DNA from: Anoplopoma fimbria
Taxonomy: Eukaryota; Chordata; Actinopteri; Perciformes; Anoplopomatidae
DNA: 64,000 nucleotides
Direction: 5' to 3'
NCBI RefSeq assembly: GCF_027596085.1
Contig: NC_072456.1
Span: forward strand, 20,023,218 to 20,087,217
Shown here piece by piece: positions 1 through 19,587 of the stretch. Below the pieces are notes generated by a model. It had not been told where the DNA came from, searched no databases, and worked only from the letters and a program-made list of their open reading frames with translations. Within the stretch, counting starts at the first letter, position 1. Each line of letters begins with the position of its first letter. The position numbers were made by a program, and so were the translations under genes.

Positions 1-1788
1 AACATGATTGATGGAAGTTTGGAAAGGTTGATGATTTTAACTCAGATGTGAATGTTGTTTTGATTTAAAGTATGCCCGCAGGTTGGATATATCCCTCCCT
101 GAAGCAAACAAACATTTATAGGTCATTAAATGAATAAAGACAAAAGGCATCCAACAAAACAATCAAAGTCAAGGCACTTAATATGTCCCAACATTTAATG
201 GCAAACAGACAACTAAGACCTTAACTTAAAGATTGAAATTATTCTAAATTAATAATTACTGACGTCATTGATGTGAATATATATATCCTGTTACCTAATA
301 GGCAGTTTGTAACAAAGGGGTAAGTCCTTGAGCACGCCAGCTTCTTTCATCATCGCAGCTCCCATATCTTTACAGCCACACCTTCCCCTCCCACTCTCCT
401 TGAGTCTGTCTACTTGTCCTGTCATTAACTAGCTCCTATGCAAAGGATATGGCACCCAATGCCATAATGCAGCACGTGAAACAAGTCAAGACTCTTGCTA
501 CGAAGCATTTTTTGTTCTCCAATCAAATCTTTACCTTTTCTCTGTGAAGTTACAAAAATCGGATGTGGGCAGAGTCGGGCGAGTGATAGACAGTGAATTT
601 TGAAACGGATGAGTCACTTTCAAAACGTCTATGCTTCTAGTCTGAGAGGGTACACATTTGTAGAAAATGACTTGTGCTATTTACAGCCTAAATTGTGCAA
701 CTGCTGCTGTTGCAAAAAGTCCAACACTTCCTGTAAGTCGCTTTGGATAAAAGCGTCTGCTAAATGACTGTAATGTTAATGTTAATGTTAATGTTGAAAG
801 TGGGGTTGCAACTAACGATTATATGTATTATTGATTAATCTACAGGATTAACAATTTGGGCGACAGTGTCAGTAAATAGAAAAAAGTCACTTTACAACTT
901 CCCAGAGTCCTAAGTGACATTATGATGGGAGGCTAATAAAACAGAAGAGATTTACATTTTGGATGCTTCAACCAGTACATTTCTACAATAGTTGGCTTTG
1001 AAAACATCCCAGAGGATTAACAAATGATCAAAATTGTTCCTGATTCATTTCATGTTGATCGACTAATCGATTAAGTGAGAAATAGTTCCAGCTCTGGTTG
1101 GAAACGGCACATTTTCCAGACTATTCCTTTGATTCGCTAATAACAGAGTAGGCATGCTTCTAAGTATATATGCCCTTCATTTTCCTATCATCAGCAGAGT
1201 CAGGATGGTGTGGTGGTTGGGCTTTCAACCAAGCAGCTGCTGGCACACATCCACACTGCTGAAGTACCAATGAGCAAGCCTAAGTGAGTGAGAAGTTAAT
1301 TTCCCTGGGGAGTCACAACATTATCCCCTTAATCTAAACGTTGGCAGCTCTAAAAGCTGCTAAGACCTCATTAAAAAGTTGTTACAAGTATAATATAATA
1401 ACGTATGAACATGATGTATATTCATAAGAAGTAATCTGGTCTGTCTAATAGATTATTCAATTGCACAATAGGTTCAATGATGTCTACGTGGTCTACATTA
1501 TTCACAGTAGTTCTACAGCGGCCTGTAAGTCAGACAACACTGAGCATGCGCACAGACCTGCAGGAATCCAAACTTTTTTTCATTGCAGACCAACGCCTTG
1601 CATTGTGGCACAATCACGCCAGCGAATGAATCAATGACATGAACTTATTTGTCTTATTTCCAAGCCTGAGATGTGAATATGGAAGAAGTTAACATCAGTG
1701 AAACAGTCTGACAGGTGATAGCAGAGTTAGAAGAGCGAGGAAAAAAAGACCTGAATAGAAAGTAGGCTAGAGGATTTGATTGTCTCAC
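1..1788 (-). other. tpm4: tpm4 intron between exon 1b and the off-window exon 3
   Basis: This stretch should be the intron downstream of exon 1b in a gene read leftward. I see no further tropomyosin exon. In particular, no segment resembles the start of exon 3, which in this family begins with Ala-Glu followed by an Asp-Val-Ala-like run. The only recognisable element is a SINE tail near 731-795. The rest is AT-rich and unassigned. Confidence 0.6.
731..795 (+). repeat. SINE 3' tail fragment with TAATGT repeats
   Basis: The segment GTAAGTCGCTTTGGATAAA, continuing into AAGCGTCTGCTAAATGACTG and several TAATGT units, is the same 3' tail as that of the full-length SINE at 16974-17264. Only the tail survives here. 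No tRNA-like head is visible upstream, so this is a 5'-truncated copy. Confidence 0.75.
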
Positions 1789-8959
<7,171 letters not shown>

Positions 8960-9099
8960 GGTGGCTGCTTGCTTGGATTTCCCTCTCTGAGATGTAAAAA
9001 TGCAGGTTTCAAAAAAGCCCTAGTCTCCTGTTGTGTTGAGATGTATAGGATATTCTGTCTTTGGCACAGTACTGGAGAGAGCTGGAGTCCAACAAGGCT

Positions 9100-9340
9100 G
9101 CAGAGAAATAGAGAAAGCGAGAGAGACAGACAGAAGGGGGGAGAAAGGAGGAAGGAGACAGAGAGAGCTTGGAGAGAGATGGAGAGTTGAGCCCTATATG
9201 GGTAGTTATTTAAACTGCAACCTGCCTCCAGTCTCTGATTACCCCCTCCTCCTCCTCCTCCCCCTCCTCCTCCTCCTCTTCCAGCCATGATCTCACCCCT
9301 CCCTCCCTCTTTTTATCCTTTCTCCCCATCCTCTCCATCC
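9100..9340. promoter_or_regulatory. tpm4: Purine/pyrimidine-asymmetric region upstream of tpm4 exon 1a
   Basis: A GA-rich plus-strand tract (about 9101-9185) is followed by a CTC-repeat tract (about 9241-9330). Between them, at 9191-9200, is a CArG-like CCCTATATGG with one mismatch to CC(A/T)6GG. Tropomyosin genes are known SRF targets, so an SRF site here would make sense. That function is inference only; no transcription start can be placed. Confidence 0.3.
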
Positions 9341-12300
9341 ATTGCTCCTTCACTCACCACTCTGCTTCCACTCTGTACTGACTCCCTGACTATCACTCTC
9401 TCAGACACATACTCAACCCTATCAATCCACCCATCCAAGGTCTTTCTAAGGATTGGGTCTGGCTTCTTCACTCACTCTTCCAAACGTGGCCGATCTCCTT
9501 ATTTGGGTTGTTGTGTTTTCAGTGAGAGCCGCAGGTCAGAAAGGAGAGAAACGCAGCTCCTGTTTCCACATTTAACCTCCTGTCAATGGATAAAGAGTCT
9601 GGCTGGCACACAACATCTCACAATCAGGGCCTTCAACAGTGTGTATATTGAAGGATGAGAGACGACGATAGTAAAATGCAAAGTAAAGGGAGGGAGAGTT
9701 TGAGAGATAAAGGAGGAAGGAAGAGTTTCCTTGCTGTAAACATACTGTCATAATATTTGGGAATTAAAGCTGAAGGTGTAGCCCTTCTAAACTCCACTGT
9801 TATGTCAAGGGGACTTGTTCTACCTAAACAGAGATTATTTTTTTATGCAGTTGTAGCACACTGTGAAGAAGTGTGATGGTACATACCTTCACATCCTGCA
9901 AATGTTTTCCTCTATCATGTTTCCACTAAGCTGTTTGGGTTTCATGACAATGTGATGAAATTTCAGACAGCTGCTGTTTGGTTATTTCAAATTCGATCAT
10001 CATTATCATGGGCTGCAGAAATAAAAAATGTGTCAGAAGTTGTGAGAGGTTATGAAACACAGTCTGAAATTTGAGCCCTGAGCTCTGTGCACCTAATATT
10101 TGAGTTTGATGAGTGAGGGATGAATAGCAGACTGAGAATCAGAGTTTTTTGTGAACAATGGAGACCAGTGTCCACGGTTGCTCACAGTCAAAGAGAGAAT
10201 ATACAGAGAGATGGATGGCCCTTAAAAGGAGGGGATCCATTGTTATGAATGTTTGCACACGACTACAAAGAGACACACTTATTCCCAGGACTGGCTCACG
10301 CAACTACAACATCATTAACTCTGTGTGAACCACTAGCTTATTTCAGTACAGCATTTTTAAATCAATTTGCTCCATTTAAACTGAAGGAATGTCTTACTTA
10401 ATAAAGACTTTAGTGGTTTGAAAATCAGTTGCTATAAACTAAATCAAAATCTATCATGGTAACAGAAGGTCACTGTTGCATCTAGCTGTAGCATAACTTA
10501 CATATAACTAATATTTTGGAGGGCTAAATACTAAATCTAAAAACTAGCTGAAAATCCATTTTAAATGTATCTAAATATACAAACATTGAGGAAAAAAATG
10601 TATTTTATAGTCAATAGACTGAAATACTATGCTAGCCAATGATCTATTTAGTCAGAAGGACACACAGAAGGACAAATTGATGGAAGTTGTAATTCCACGG
10701 TGTGGCCAGTACAAACATTTACGTAAAATCCAGATGCTGTTCCTGGGGGCTTGGTTACAGTACAGATAAAGAGAGAGAGAACAGAGAGAACATTTCAAGC
10801 ATCACTGATGTAACATTCAGAATGGAAAAGCCAGGCTTTGACTTCATTGAGGTCATAAAATGTTGGCGTGAGCTTTTTTTTTTTTTTTTGCCAAAAATCT
10901 CTTAAGACAACATACCTTCTTGGTAAAGTTTAGGAAAAGATCATAGTTTGGGCTCAAATAAACCCTCTCTGGCAGAAAGCCCTGGAGGTAAATGTCTTCC
11001 ATGTGTGTTCAGGCCCGATCAGTCTAGACTAGCTATCAAAATGAGTGTATCGTATCAATAACACCTACAATAAATCCATATTTTTTTACCTTTTTAATAC
11101 AGATGTTTTGAAGTACTATCGCCTTTAATGATACAGATGTAAAGAGTGTATTACATAATATAGCATTGTTCACAAAGATCAGTTATGACCAGTGGAATGC
11201 AGACCTTTTGAGTACCACTAACTCTCTGTTCAATCCATCATACAAATCGAGTTTTGATTTAAAGCATCTGCTCTCTTCGCCCACAAAGCATTCAGAAAGA
11301 AAAGCCAGAATGAAGTAAATGGCCAATATCCTAAAGAAATTTCTCAATAATGTTTTATTAGGAGTAAATGCGTTGTACATTGCAAAGAAAAACCCTGCTG
11401 AAGCTGCACTGTTCTCAGTCGCTTAGTTGCAGTCTCTCCTTCTGTGAAACAGGAGACAGCACTGGAAAGAAAACAAAAATGCATGAGAAATATATCACAT
11501 AATCATCCATCTAGCTACACTTTTCTGGTCAGGTGATCTGCACAAAAAAAACATAATCAACTGTTACTTGGTCTCTGGCAGCATTTCAAGGTTTTGTTGG
11601 TGCTTGACTGTTGGAAGTTGTTGTGGCTTCAACGTGTTTCAAAATGCAAACAGAGCAATGCCTTCAAGATAGAGTGATACCAAGTCATCAATCAAAGAGT
11701 TGTGTACAGTTTTGTAAGTTCAGTACTTATTCTAGACTAGTTTTGTGGTTCAGATTCATGTTCAGCTCAGGTATGAATAAACTAAACTGCAGCATGGATT
11801 GTTTTGCTTTCAGCTGAAGCAGCTTCGTGTCAAATTTCATGGAAATCCATTCAATATGTATCACTATAATTGACTCAAAAGCAAAGAGATCAACCTCATA
11901 GTTGGGCTAGATGAACAATTTGATGGCATCAATGCAACCAATAGTTGTTGAGAGATATCCGTCTGGATCAAAATAGTGGCGAAATCGTTACACAGACTGA
12001 CACTGCCATCCAAATAACCATGCTATCAGTGTGGCTAAAAAGACAAACTCAAAGAATGTGTTACATTAGTTCACTTTTAAATTCTTCATTTTAAAGACAC
12101 AATAGCTTTACAACATGAACACACGTGAACTGTCCTGTGTGCATGTTTTACAGCATGGGATGTAAAATAGTGGTTTCTTTACAGGGATCCTGTTACTATA
12201 GTATTTTCCAGTGGGAATCTATTTAATCTGTTGAATCTGTTGCCAGTGAAAGCATCCCCCTCCGTCCTAAATGTGAGCAGCAGTCTCCTGCTCTGATTTG

Positions 12301-14556
12301 TGAGGCTGTAGCTGTAAGTCTCCTGCACACACTGTATGAATGTTGCCATGTTCCACCCAGCAGCTCACTGAGTAACTCAAGAGCGTAATTTGTGTCTTCA
12401 ATATCCTCTCCCGACGTTCCAAGTATGCTTTCTCTAACTCACTCTGCCACAGAAATGCTGTGGAGGGGCCCAGACTAAACATGAAGATATTTTACAAATG
12501 CAAGTTTAGCCGCCAAATGAAGTGAATGCGTTGGATTTATGATGGAAAACGGAGAGGAAGGGGCAGAGCGGGGTGACTCTTTTGACTTTTGTCCTGAAAG
12601 CTAAACAGAAATTATCATGTTTTTAGCACAATTGAAGCTTCGGTCCCTGCAGTAGATAATGAGTTCCTCTATGTATGGGTGTATGTGTTAACTCCTATGG
12701 CCTTGGGGCAGAAACATACGTCATTACTCACCTAGACAGAACACCACCTGGACTCTGACGACACACATTTCACAGATGTATGTATCATAGCTAAGGTGAG
12801 GTTGCATGTCTGAACATTTCGTTAAGGGAAAGAACAGTGATGTCATAAAGTGACGTCAGAGGGCACACTGTTTCACAATTTCAGCTTCTTCTCATAATCA
12901 TTTCATCAGAAAATGTGCATCTGTACAATGAACCAAATAAAATGTCCTCATGAATGCGTTGTTGTGCACAATTCAAAATGTGAATCTCAGTCAAAAGAAC
13001 GAGTCAGTCAGGTGTTTTGTTTGGTCCTCATTATTCTTCTTCCACTTCTCAATAAGTTTATAATTAGTGCACAATAAGTCAGCGTCCTGACAAAGAAAGA
13101 GAGAGAGAGAAAGAGAATGACTTGTTGTCAGGCCACCTGGAGAAAGAAACCTGCGGATCAGGTTTAGATTGTGAGAATTTAAGCACGGAGCATAAACAGG
13201 AATCTGATTGCTTGCATGTGAAGTGGTGAGATCAGAAAGGATCACGTATTTTGCCCCATGCCTCTTTACCTCCTCTGAGTTTGACAAATACGCTGTGACC
13301 TAAACCAGGTCGCAGGTCTGATGGATCCAACAACAACATTGTCAGATTATTGTTTGAATAGGCCTGAGCAACCATGTTTGTGAAATATATGGTCTAGTTT
13401 AGTCTGGTAACATTTATCCAGTAATGTAGATTAATGAAAGCGTTTTTACACAATATACTATGACAACTATCTGTGAATGTCTGGTTATGCAACAACTTCC
13501 TCTGCATAAAACAAGAGGGAACTTTCTAGACTCACGAATCATTCACAAATGGCACATCAAATAGGCTACCTGAGATGAAGCATTTTTCATAGTTCAACAA
13601 ATTTAAATAAATTATTAAACCTAAAAACTAATAGTTAATAGAAAACAATCTAATCTAACAAATCTATTACTCTTTGAATCTGCAATGATGTTTTATACAT
13701 GTCTGACATCTTTCTAATCCATTTCTCTTGTGTTGTTCTTTCACATAACTAAAGCTAAAAATGTAAAATATAGATCACCATGAGGGGTCCCATTTATGTT
13801 CATGTAAGGGGTCCTTGGCTGAAAAATAATCATAATTGAGAACCACTGCATATTACTAAACCCTTTTAACTTTATTTTACATCTTGCTTTAATTTAATTT
13901 AAAGTGAGACAGACTGACAGAAACAGAGACCTAATGATAGAACAATAAAAACATCTGAAAAGGAGGCTGGGTTTGTAGTCACAGACAAAAAGAAATAGAG
14001 AAAGTCAGACTGGGTACAGTATGTGATAGTTATGACTTCATGCTGACATGGTGGTGACACACCAGCAGCTGTAGCTCTGGCATGCAGTTCATCAGTGCAG
14101 ATTGGTCTTCAGCACAGACCTTATAAGGACATCGTCCCTCTTGCTCTTTTCCTATCTGACTGACTGACAACTGACGAGCCGACTGTTGAGGGAGACGATG
14201 CAGGGAAGTGAAGCGCTCAGAGGCTTCAACCTCAAATGATCTGCAGTCCCATAAAGTTGCGTTCATTATCACCTCTCCACACTTCTTCCCTGAATCATAA
14301 TGCATTTCACTTTCTTTCCTGTCTCCTCCCACACTTTAATTCCTGACCCCCTTTTCCTCTCTTTCTCACTTTCCTCTCTCGGCTGCTGTCTTTACTCTTT
14401 GTCTCTCTCATTACCAAATTTTCCTGCATGACCGTGTGTTCACCTTCTGTTAAGAAAGAAGGTCAGCCTGGACAGCACACACACATGAACACTAACTCAT
14501 ACACACACATCTGGCTGTAGCTGGATTTCACCACTTTGCTGGGAGTGTAGAAAGGA

Positions 14557-14692
<136 letters not shown>

Positions 14693-16392
14693 GAGTAAGT
14701 GGGAGTGACTCAAGCCGTCAGGGTGAGAAAGGATGAGGATGGGCCCGGCCTCCAGCTCCAGAGTCAGAGAGGGGAAAGCCCTCCCACAGGAAACCAGCAC
14801 TCCACTCTACATGGCCTTTTAAGGTAAAAAACTCCCCAAAACTCTTCTCACTGGGGAATAGGGCTAAGATATAGTCACATTTAAAGCTACAGACAGAGCA
14901 GGGGAAAGCAGGATGGAAGCCTGTGAGTGAGGAAAGACTTCTTGAAAAGTAAAACAGAACAAAAATCCCAAAACTTTTAATCAAGACAAAACTTTCTTTT
15001 GTTTTTGTAATTGAATTATACATAATGAATGCAGCCATTTTCATGCAGTGTGGTTGGCTATAACTCACATTTTCATAACATTTTACTATCAGATCATTTA
15101 TGACTGAAGGCATACATTAGTTTTGGTCATGACTGTATCTTTATGGCAAAGCCGGTGACCGGCTGCACAGACATGAGAAACGTTCACATTGTCTGTCTGA
15201 GTCATATTAAGTGGAGAGGAGTGTGGGAAACAGACCCCATGCATTTCCTCCACATGGGAAAATGATGTGCAATTTAAAGTGACTCTAAACAACAGATAAA
15301 TCTACTGTATGCACAAAGCTATTAGTGGAATATGTTGTGTATTGTCGAGAGAATTGCAAAAAGTTCCTATTAGGTTTTTGTCTCTTTTGGAACAATCAGC
15401 AAGAGTATAAGGCATACGTGAGCACATGACATGACTGTATTGTTGATATAATTGCCACTGCTGCCAGATACGTGTTGCCAAGAGATGTAATTTTGTACAA
15501 ACATTCACTTGTGATGCCAGGATGCTTCAATATCTTTCATGACCTGTTCTGTGACATCTGTAACACTCCTGATGTTGTTTTTGCTGACAAAGGCCAAACA
15601 GTTTCAACAGGATGGCTCTATTGATGGTAAAGTCGGTCTGAAGTCCAGACTGAAATCTCTCATCAACTATTTGATGGCTTTACATGTTTTTTTGTACAAA
15701 GGTTCATGGTTCCCAGAGGATGAAGCCTACTGCCTTTGATGATTCACTAACCTCTCCTCAGACATTCACGACCCCCTTAGGATGAGATGACTTGAGGCTC
15801 TGCATTGGCCAATCATGTACTTGTACACATTCCTGGTGGATTACTTTATAACTTGAATGGCGTATGCTGTACCTCGTGATCACTGAAACAAAAGAGAAAC
15901 TTACTGCCACTGTGATCATTTTCCAGAGTTGTAAATTCCTGAGCATTATAAATCTCTGTGCAGCAGTTTTGGCATCTGTGATGCCTTAAAATTCATCAGT
16001 ATGTTAGTCAAAGTGAACCTCCTAGATCGCATTTCATGTCTCACCGGTGCCTGAAGAAACACATCCCCACCAGATCCATGCCTTGTTTTAATACTGGGCT
16101 GAATGTATATTAGAGATACTGAAGCCCTTCACAAACTGACTGTTTACGGGTTACCATTGGCAGGTTGACACAAAAAAAAGAGCGAATAAAGTAAATAAAT
16201 GTAAGCAACTAAATATTTGAATCAAAAACATGCTTCTGATAATTGTTGGATTGAAATAAGTTTTTATGTGTGTTCGTTTCCCTGACAGGCTTTATTGTGG
16301 GACTCCTGCTTGCGGTGCTGCACTAACGAGGGCATGGCAACATGTTAACTCAACCCTCAGTTCCCTTTATTGGCTTCGCCACCACCAAACAC

Positions 16393-16395
16393 TGT

Positions 16396-16490
<95 letters not shown>
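16393..16490. repeat. (GT)n microsatellite, about 98 bp
   Basis: GT array with a single TTT interruption near its left end, in the intergenic interval. Confidence 0.98.
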
Positions 16491-16491
<1 letters not shown>

Positions 16492-16973
16492 TAAGCATCT
16501 GTGTTGGTGCTGCCTCATCTTGCCCGCTCTTATCTGGCCTAACATTTGCCTCTTTGACATTGCTCACAGAGGATGTGTAAATAAAGATCCCTGTGGTTGA
16601 ATGGCTGTAACGAGAGCCTGTCTTACACCAGTTATTCATATTGTTTATCACCTCATCACACTCACTCATGGAGGGGGGCTGACAGAAAGAGAGGAAGGAG
16701 AGGAGGGTAAACATAGAGTAGACCTTTTTCTGGTGGCAGAGAAACAGAGAGGAGAGAAAAGAGAGAAAAATGGGGAAATTACGTATCTTACCTCACAGTG
16801 GAAAAGGGAGACTATTCAAATCTATAATAACATTGTATTCTGAATTACCTCAGATCTCATTTTAACTCAACACATAAATATTTGCAAAGCTTATATGTTT
16901 CTCTGCAGCCTCACCACTCTACTCACTAAATTTGCATTCATTGATTCCATTTTTGGTAACATGGCAGTAACGT

Positions 16974-17264
16974 GGCGGCTGTGGCGTAGTGGAGAGCAAG
17001 GTAGTTCTCCAATCAGAGGGTCAGTGGTTCAATACCCGGCTTCGGCAGTCGATGTGTCCTTGGGCAAGACACTTAACCCCAAGTTGCTCCCGAAGGCTTG
17101 CCATCGGTGTGGACTGGATGTTGCATGAGTATGATGTAGTTAGAGTCTGATGGTGGCACCTTGCATGGTAGCCTGTCATCAGTGTGTGAATGATATGTAA
17201 TATACTACTGATTGTAAGTCGCTTTGGATAAAAGCGTCTGCTAAATGACTGTAATGTAATGTAA
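16974..17264 (+). mobile_element. Full-length tRNA-derived SINE
   Basis: The element has three parts. The tRNA-like head contains a box A-like TGGCGTAGTGGAGAGC and a box B-like GGTTCAATACC. The central body contains CTTGGGCAAGACACTTAACC and GTGGCACCTTGCATGGTAG. The 3' tail CGCTTTGGATAAAAGCG ends in TGTAA repeats. This is the layout of fish SINEs mobilised by a partner LINE through a shared tail. The tail matches 731-795, and the body matches part of 42976-43086, which has a different tail. Confidence 0.85.
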
Positions 17265-18534
17265 CATTTTATAATAAGGGATCAAACACATGTTAATGTA
17301 GTGCATAAGCCATGATGATTTACTCAATGAATTTATGTATTATGTTCTGTATCATTAATTCCTGTCACTCTCCATTTAGAAATGATCAGGTCACTATGAG
17401 TTTATATGATTTGTAAATACCTAATGGATCATCAATTAAAGAATGTTAACTTACAGTAACGCAGTTGCATGGGCATATCTATGCATTTGATCAGTGGGAC
17501 AGCAAAACACCTTATTTCATAGAACAATGAATCTACCTACATGTTGCTGCTAAATACCCTGCTCATTTGACAAAATATGGCCCTATAAAGTTGATATGGC
17601 TAATATTCAAATTTTATTTTCAAAAATTCACTTTAAAATTTTACACACAAAATATCTTCATGGTACCCTGTGATCAATCATCAACATCTGTTTGAGAAAA
17701 AAAAAATGTATGAATGTAAATCCTATATTCAGTCTCCTTTTAGCTCTGTTTTGGTCTTCACAAAGAAAAATTGAGAAATATATGTGTTTCTTTAGCTGCC
17801 TGTCGCTAACTTAGCATGCTAACTGTATCTGCTGTTTGATGCTTTTCACAAAAAAAAACTCCTGCCCGCTGTGGCTGGAGAACAAACCGTAAAGTTGAGG
17901 GCCGTAAAACCAAAACAATTAGCTAAAACAGGCTATAAAGGTCCATAGAGCTGGAAGGAACTGCAGAGGGTGATAACTCTCTGTGGGTTTGTCACTGCAA
18001 GCAACCCATTTCACACCACACACATTGGACTCATTGTTCTTATAAAAACATTGATTAATGCAGCATTAAAAACAAATTACATGCTGCAAACTCCATAAGA
18101 TTGTGCTAATAAATATGCCTCTCAGAATGTACTTTATTGTTGATGTACACAGAATTAGACATAATGTCTTTCTGAAATGTGAGTATCCAAAGACAAAACT
18201 GTTAGCAGTTTAACAAAGCATCAAGGTTATCTAGGTGCCACACTCTAGAGCCCATGCAGGAAGAATGTATGACATTATCCTTCAGTGGTTCTGCTGATAG
18301 CTGCCAAGAGCCCTGCTATGTGAACCCAGAAGCTGCCAAAACAGTCATTAGAGGTAAAAGGTCACTGTATGAGTGATCAACACCCTTCCTGGATTAGAAA
18401 TGAAACAAAAAGGAAGACAAGATGCTGAGGAGACCAAGTGACTACTGGGTGAGAACCGTCTCTGCTGAAGGCTGCTGTTAAATCCCACATGAATCAAACA
18501 GCTGTTAAACATTTTGAATCGAGCTCCTTATCCA

Positions 18535-18780
18535 GACTCTAGTCTTACTGTAACTCCCTCTTGGCTGAACTTCACTCTCTCATACACCAGCACCTCATCC
18601 AAAACACTGCTTCATGCCTCGACTTTTACCTCCCCAAAGCTCTCTCTTCTCACCCCCCTCCCGTGCTCCCTCCACTGGCTGCTCACACTAAAGTCTGAAA
18701 TCCTGATACTATTAGAACTCCCCCGAATGTGCAGACCAGGTCAGCCTTCTTCTTCAGCACTGCGTGGGCTCAATTTGTGA
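18535..18780 (+). mobile_element. Decayed non-LTR retrotransposon (LINE) reverse-transcriptase fragment
   Basis: One frame reads YCNSLLAELHSLIHQHLIQN and then TASCLDFYLPK. A second frame continues TPLPCSLHWLL. The YCNSLL...IQN.A.RL...TPLL.LHWLP pattern is typical of the C-terminal part of LINE reverse transcriptases of the L2/CR1/Rex type. The frame shift between the two segments and stops elsewhere show that it is dead. The family cannot be assigned by eye. Confidence 0.55.
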
Positions 18781-19082
18781 CTGATGGCTGGTTGCCGGCA
18801 CCAGCCTGGCCTACAATGTTCTCCCACCTGATTCCTAATAGGAGTGAACCTCCCACACAATGGTCACTCCTTAACGTCTTTTGTAAAGCTTGTTCCTCTC
18901 TCTGCTGCACAGCTATCTAACTGTAAAACCACACTCCCATTTCCAGCCTCCTCGACTAGAAACAAAACTCTTTTCACTTATTTAGTACTAAAACTATACC
19001 AACGTTTTCAATGAGCAAATGAAGGAGATGAAAACACATAACTTGCATATGAATAATTTGTAATGTGGCGCTGCTGGCCATA

Positions 19083-19490
<408 letters not shown>

Positions 19491-19585
<95 letters not shown>
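19491..19585. repeat. (GT)n microsatellite, about 95 bp
   Basis: Uninterrupted GT array, the right member of the pair flanking 19207-19490. Confidence 0.98.

Positions 19586-19587
<2 letters not shown>

Noticed and set aside
16974..17050. Possible tRNA gene
   Set aside because: Box A- and box B-like motifs are present, but they belong to the head of a SINE and the cloverleaf is degenerate.
18514..18780. Open frame as a host gene
   Set aside because: The YCNSLL and LHWLL motifs in two frames point to a decayed LINE reverse transcriptase.
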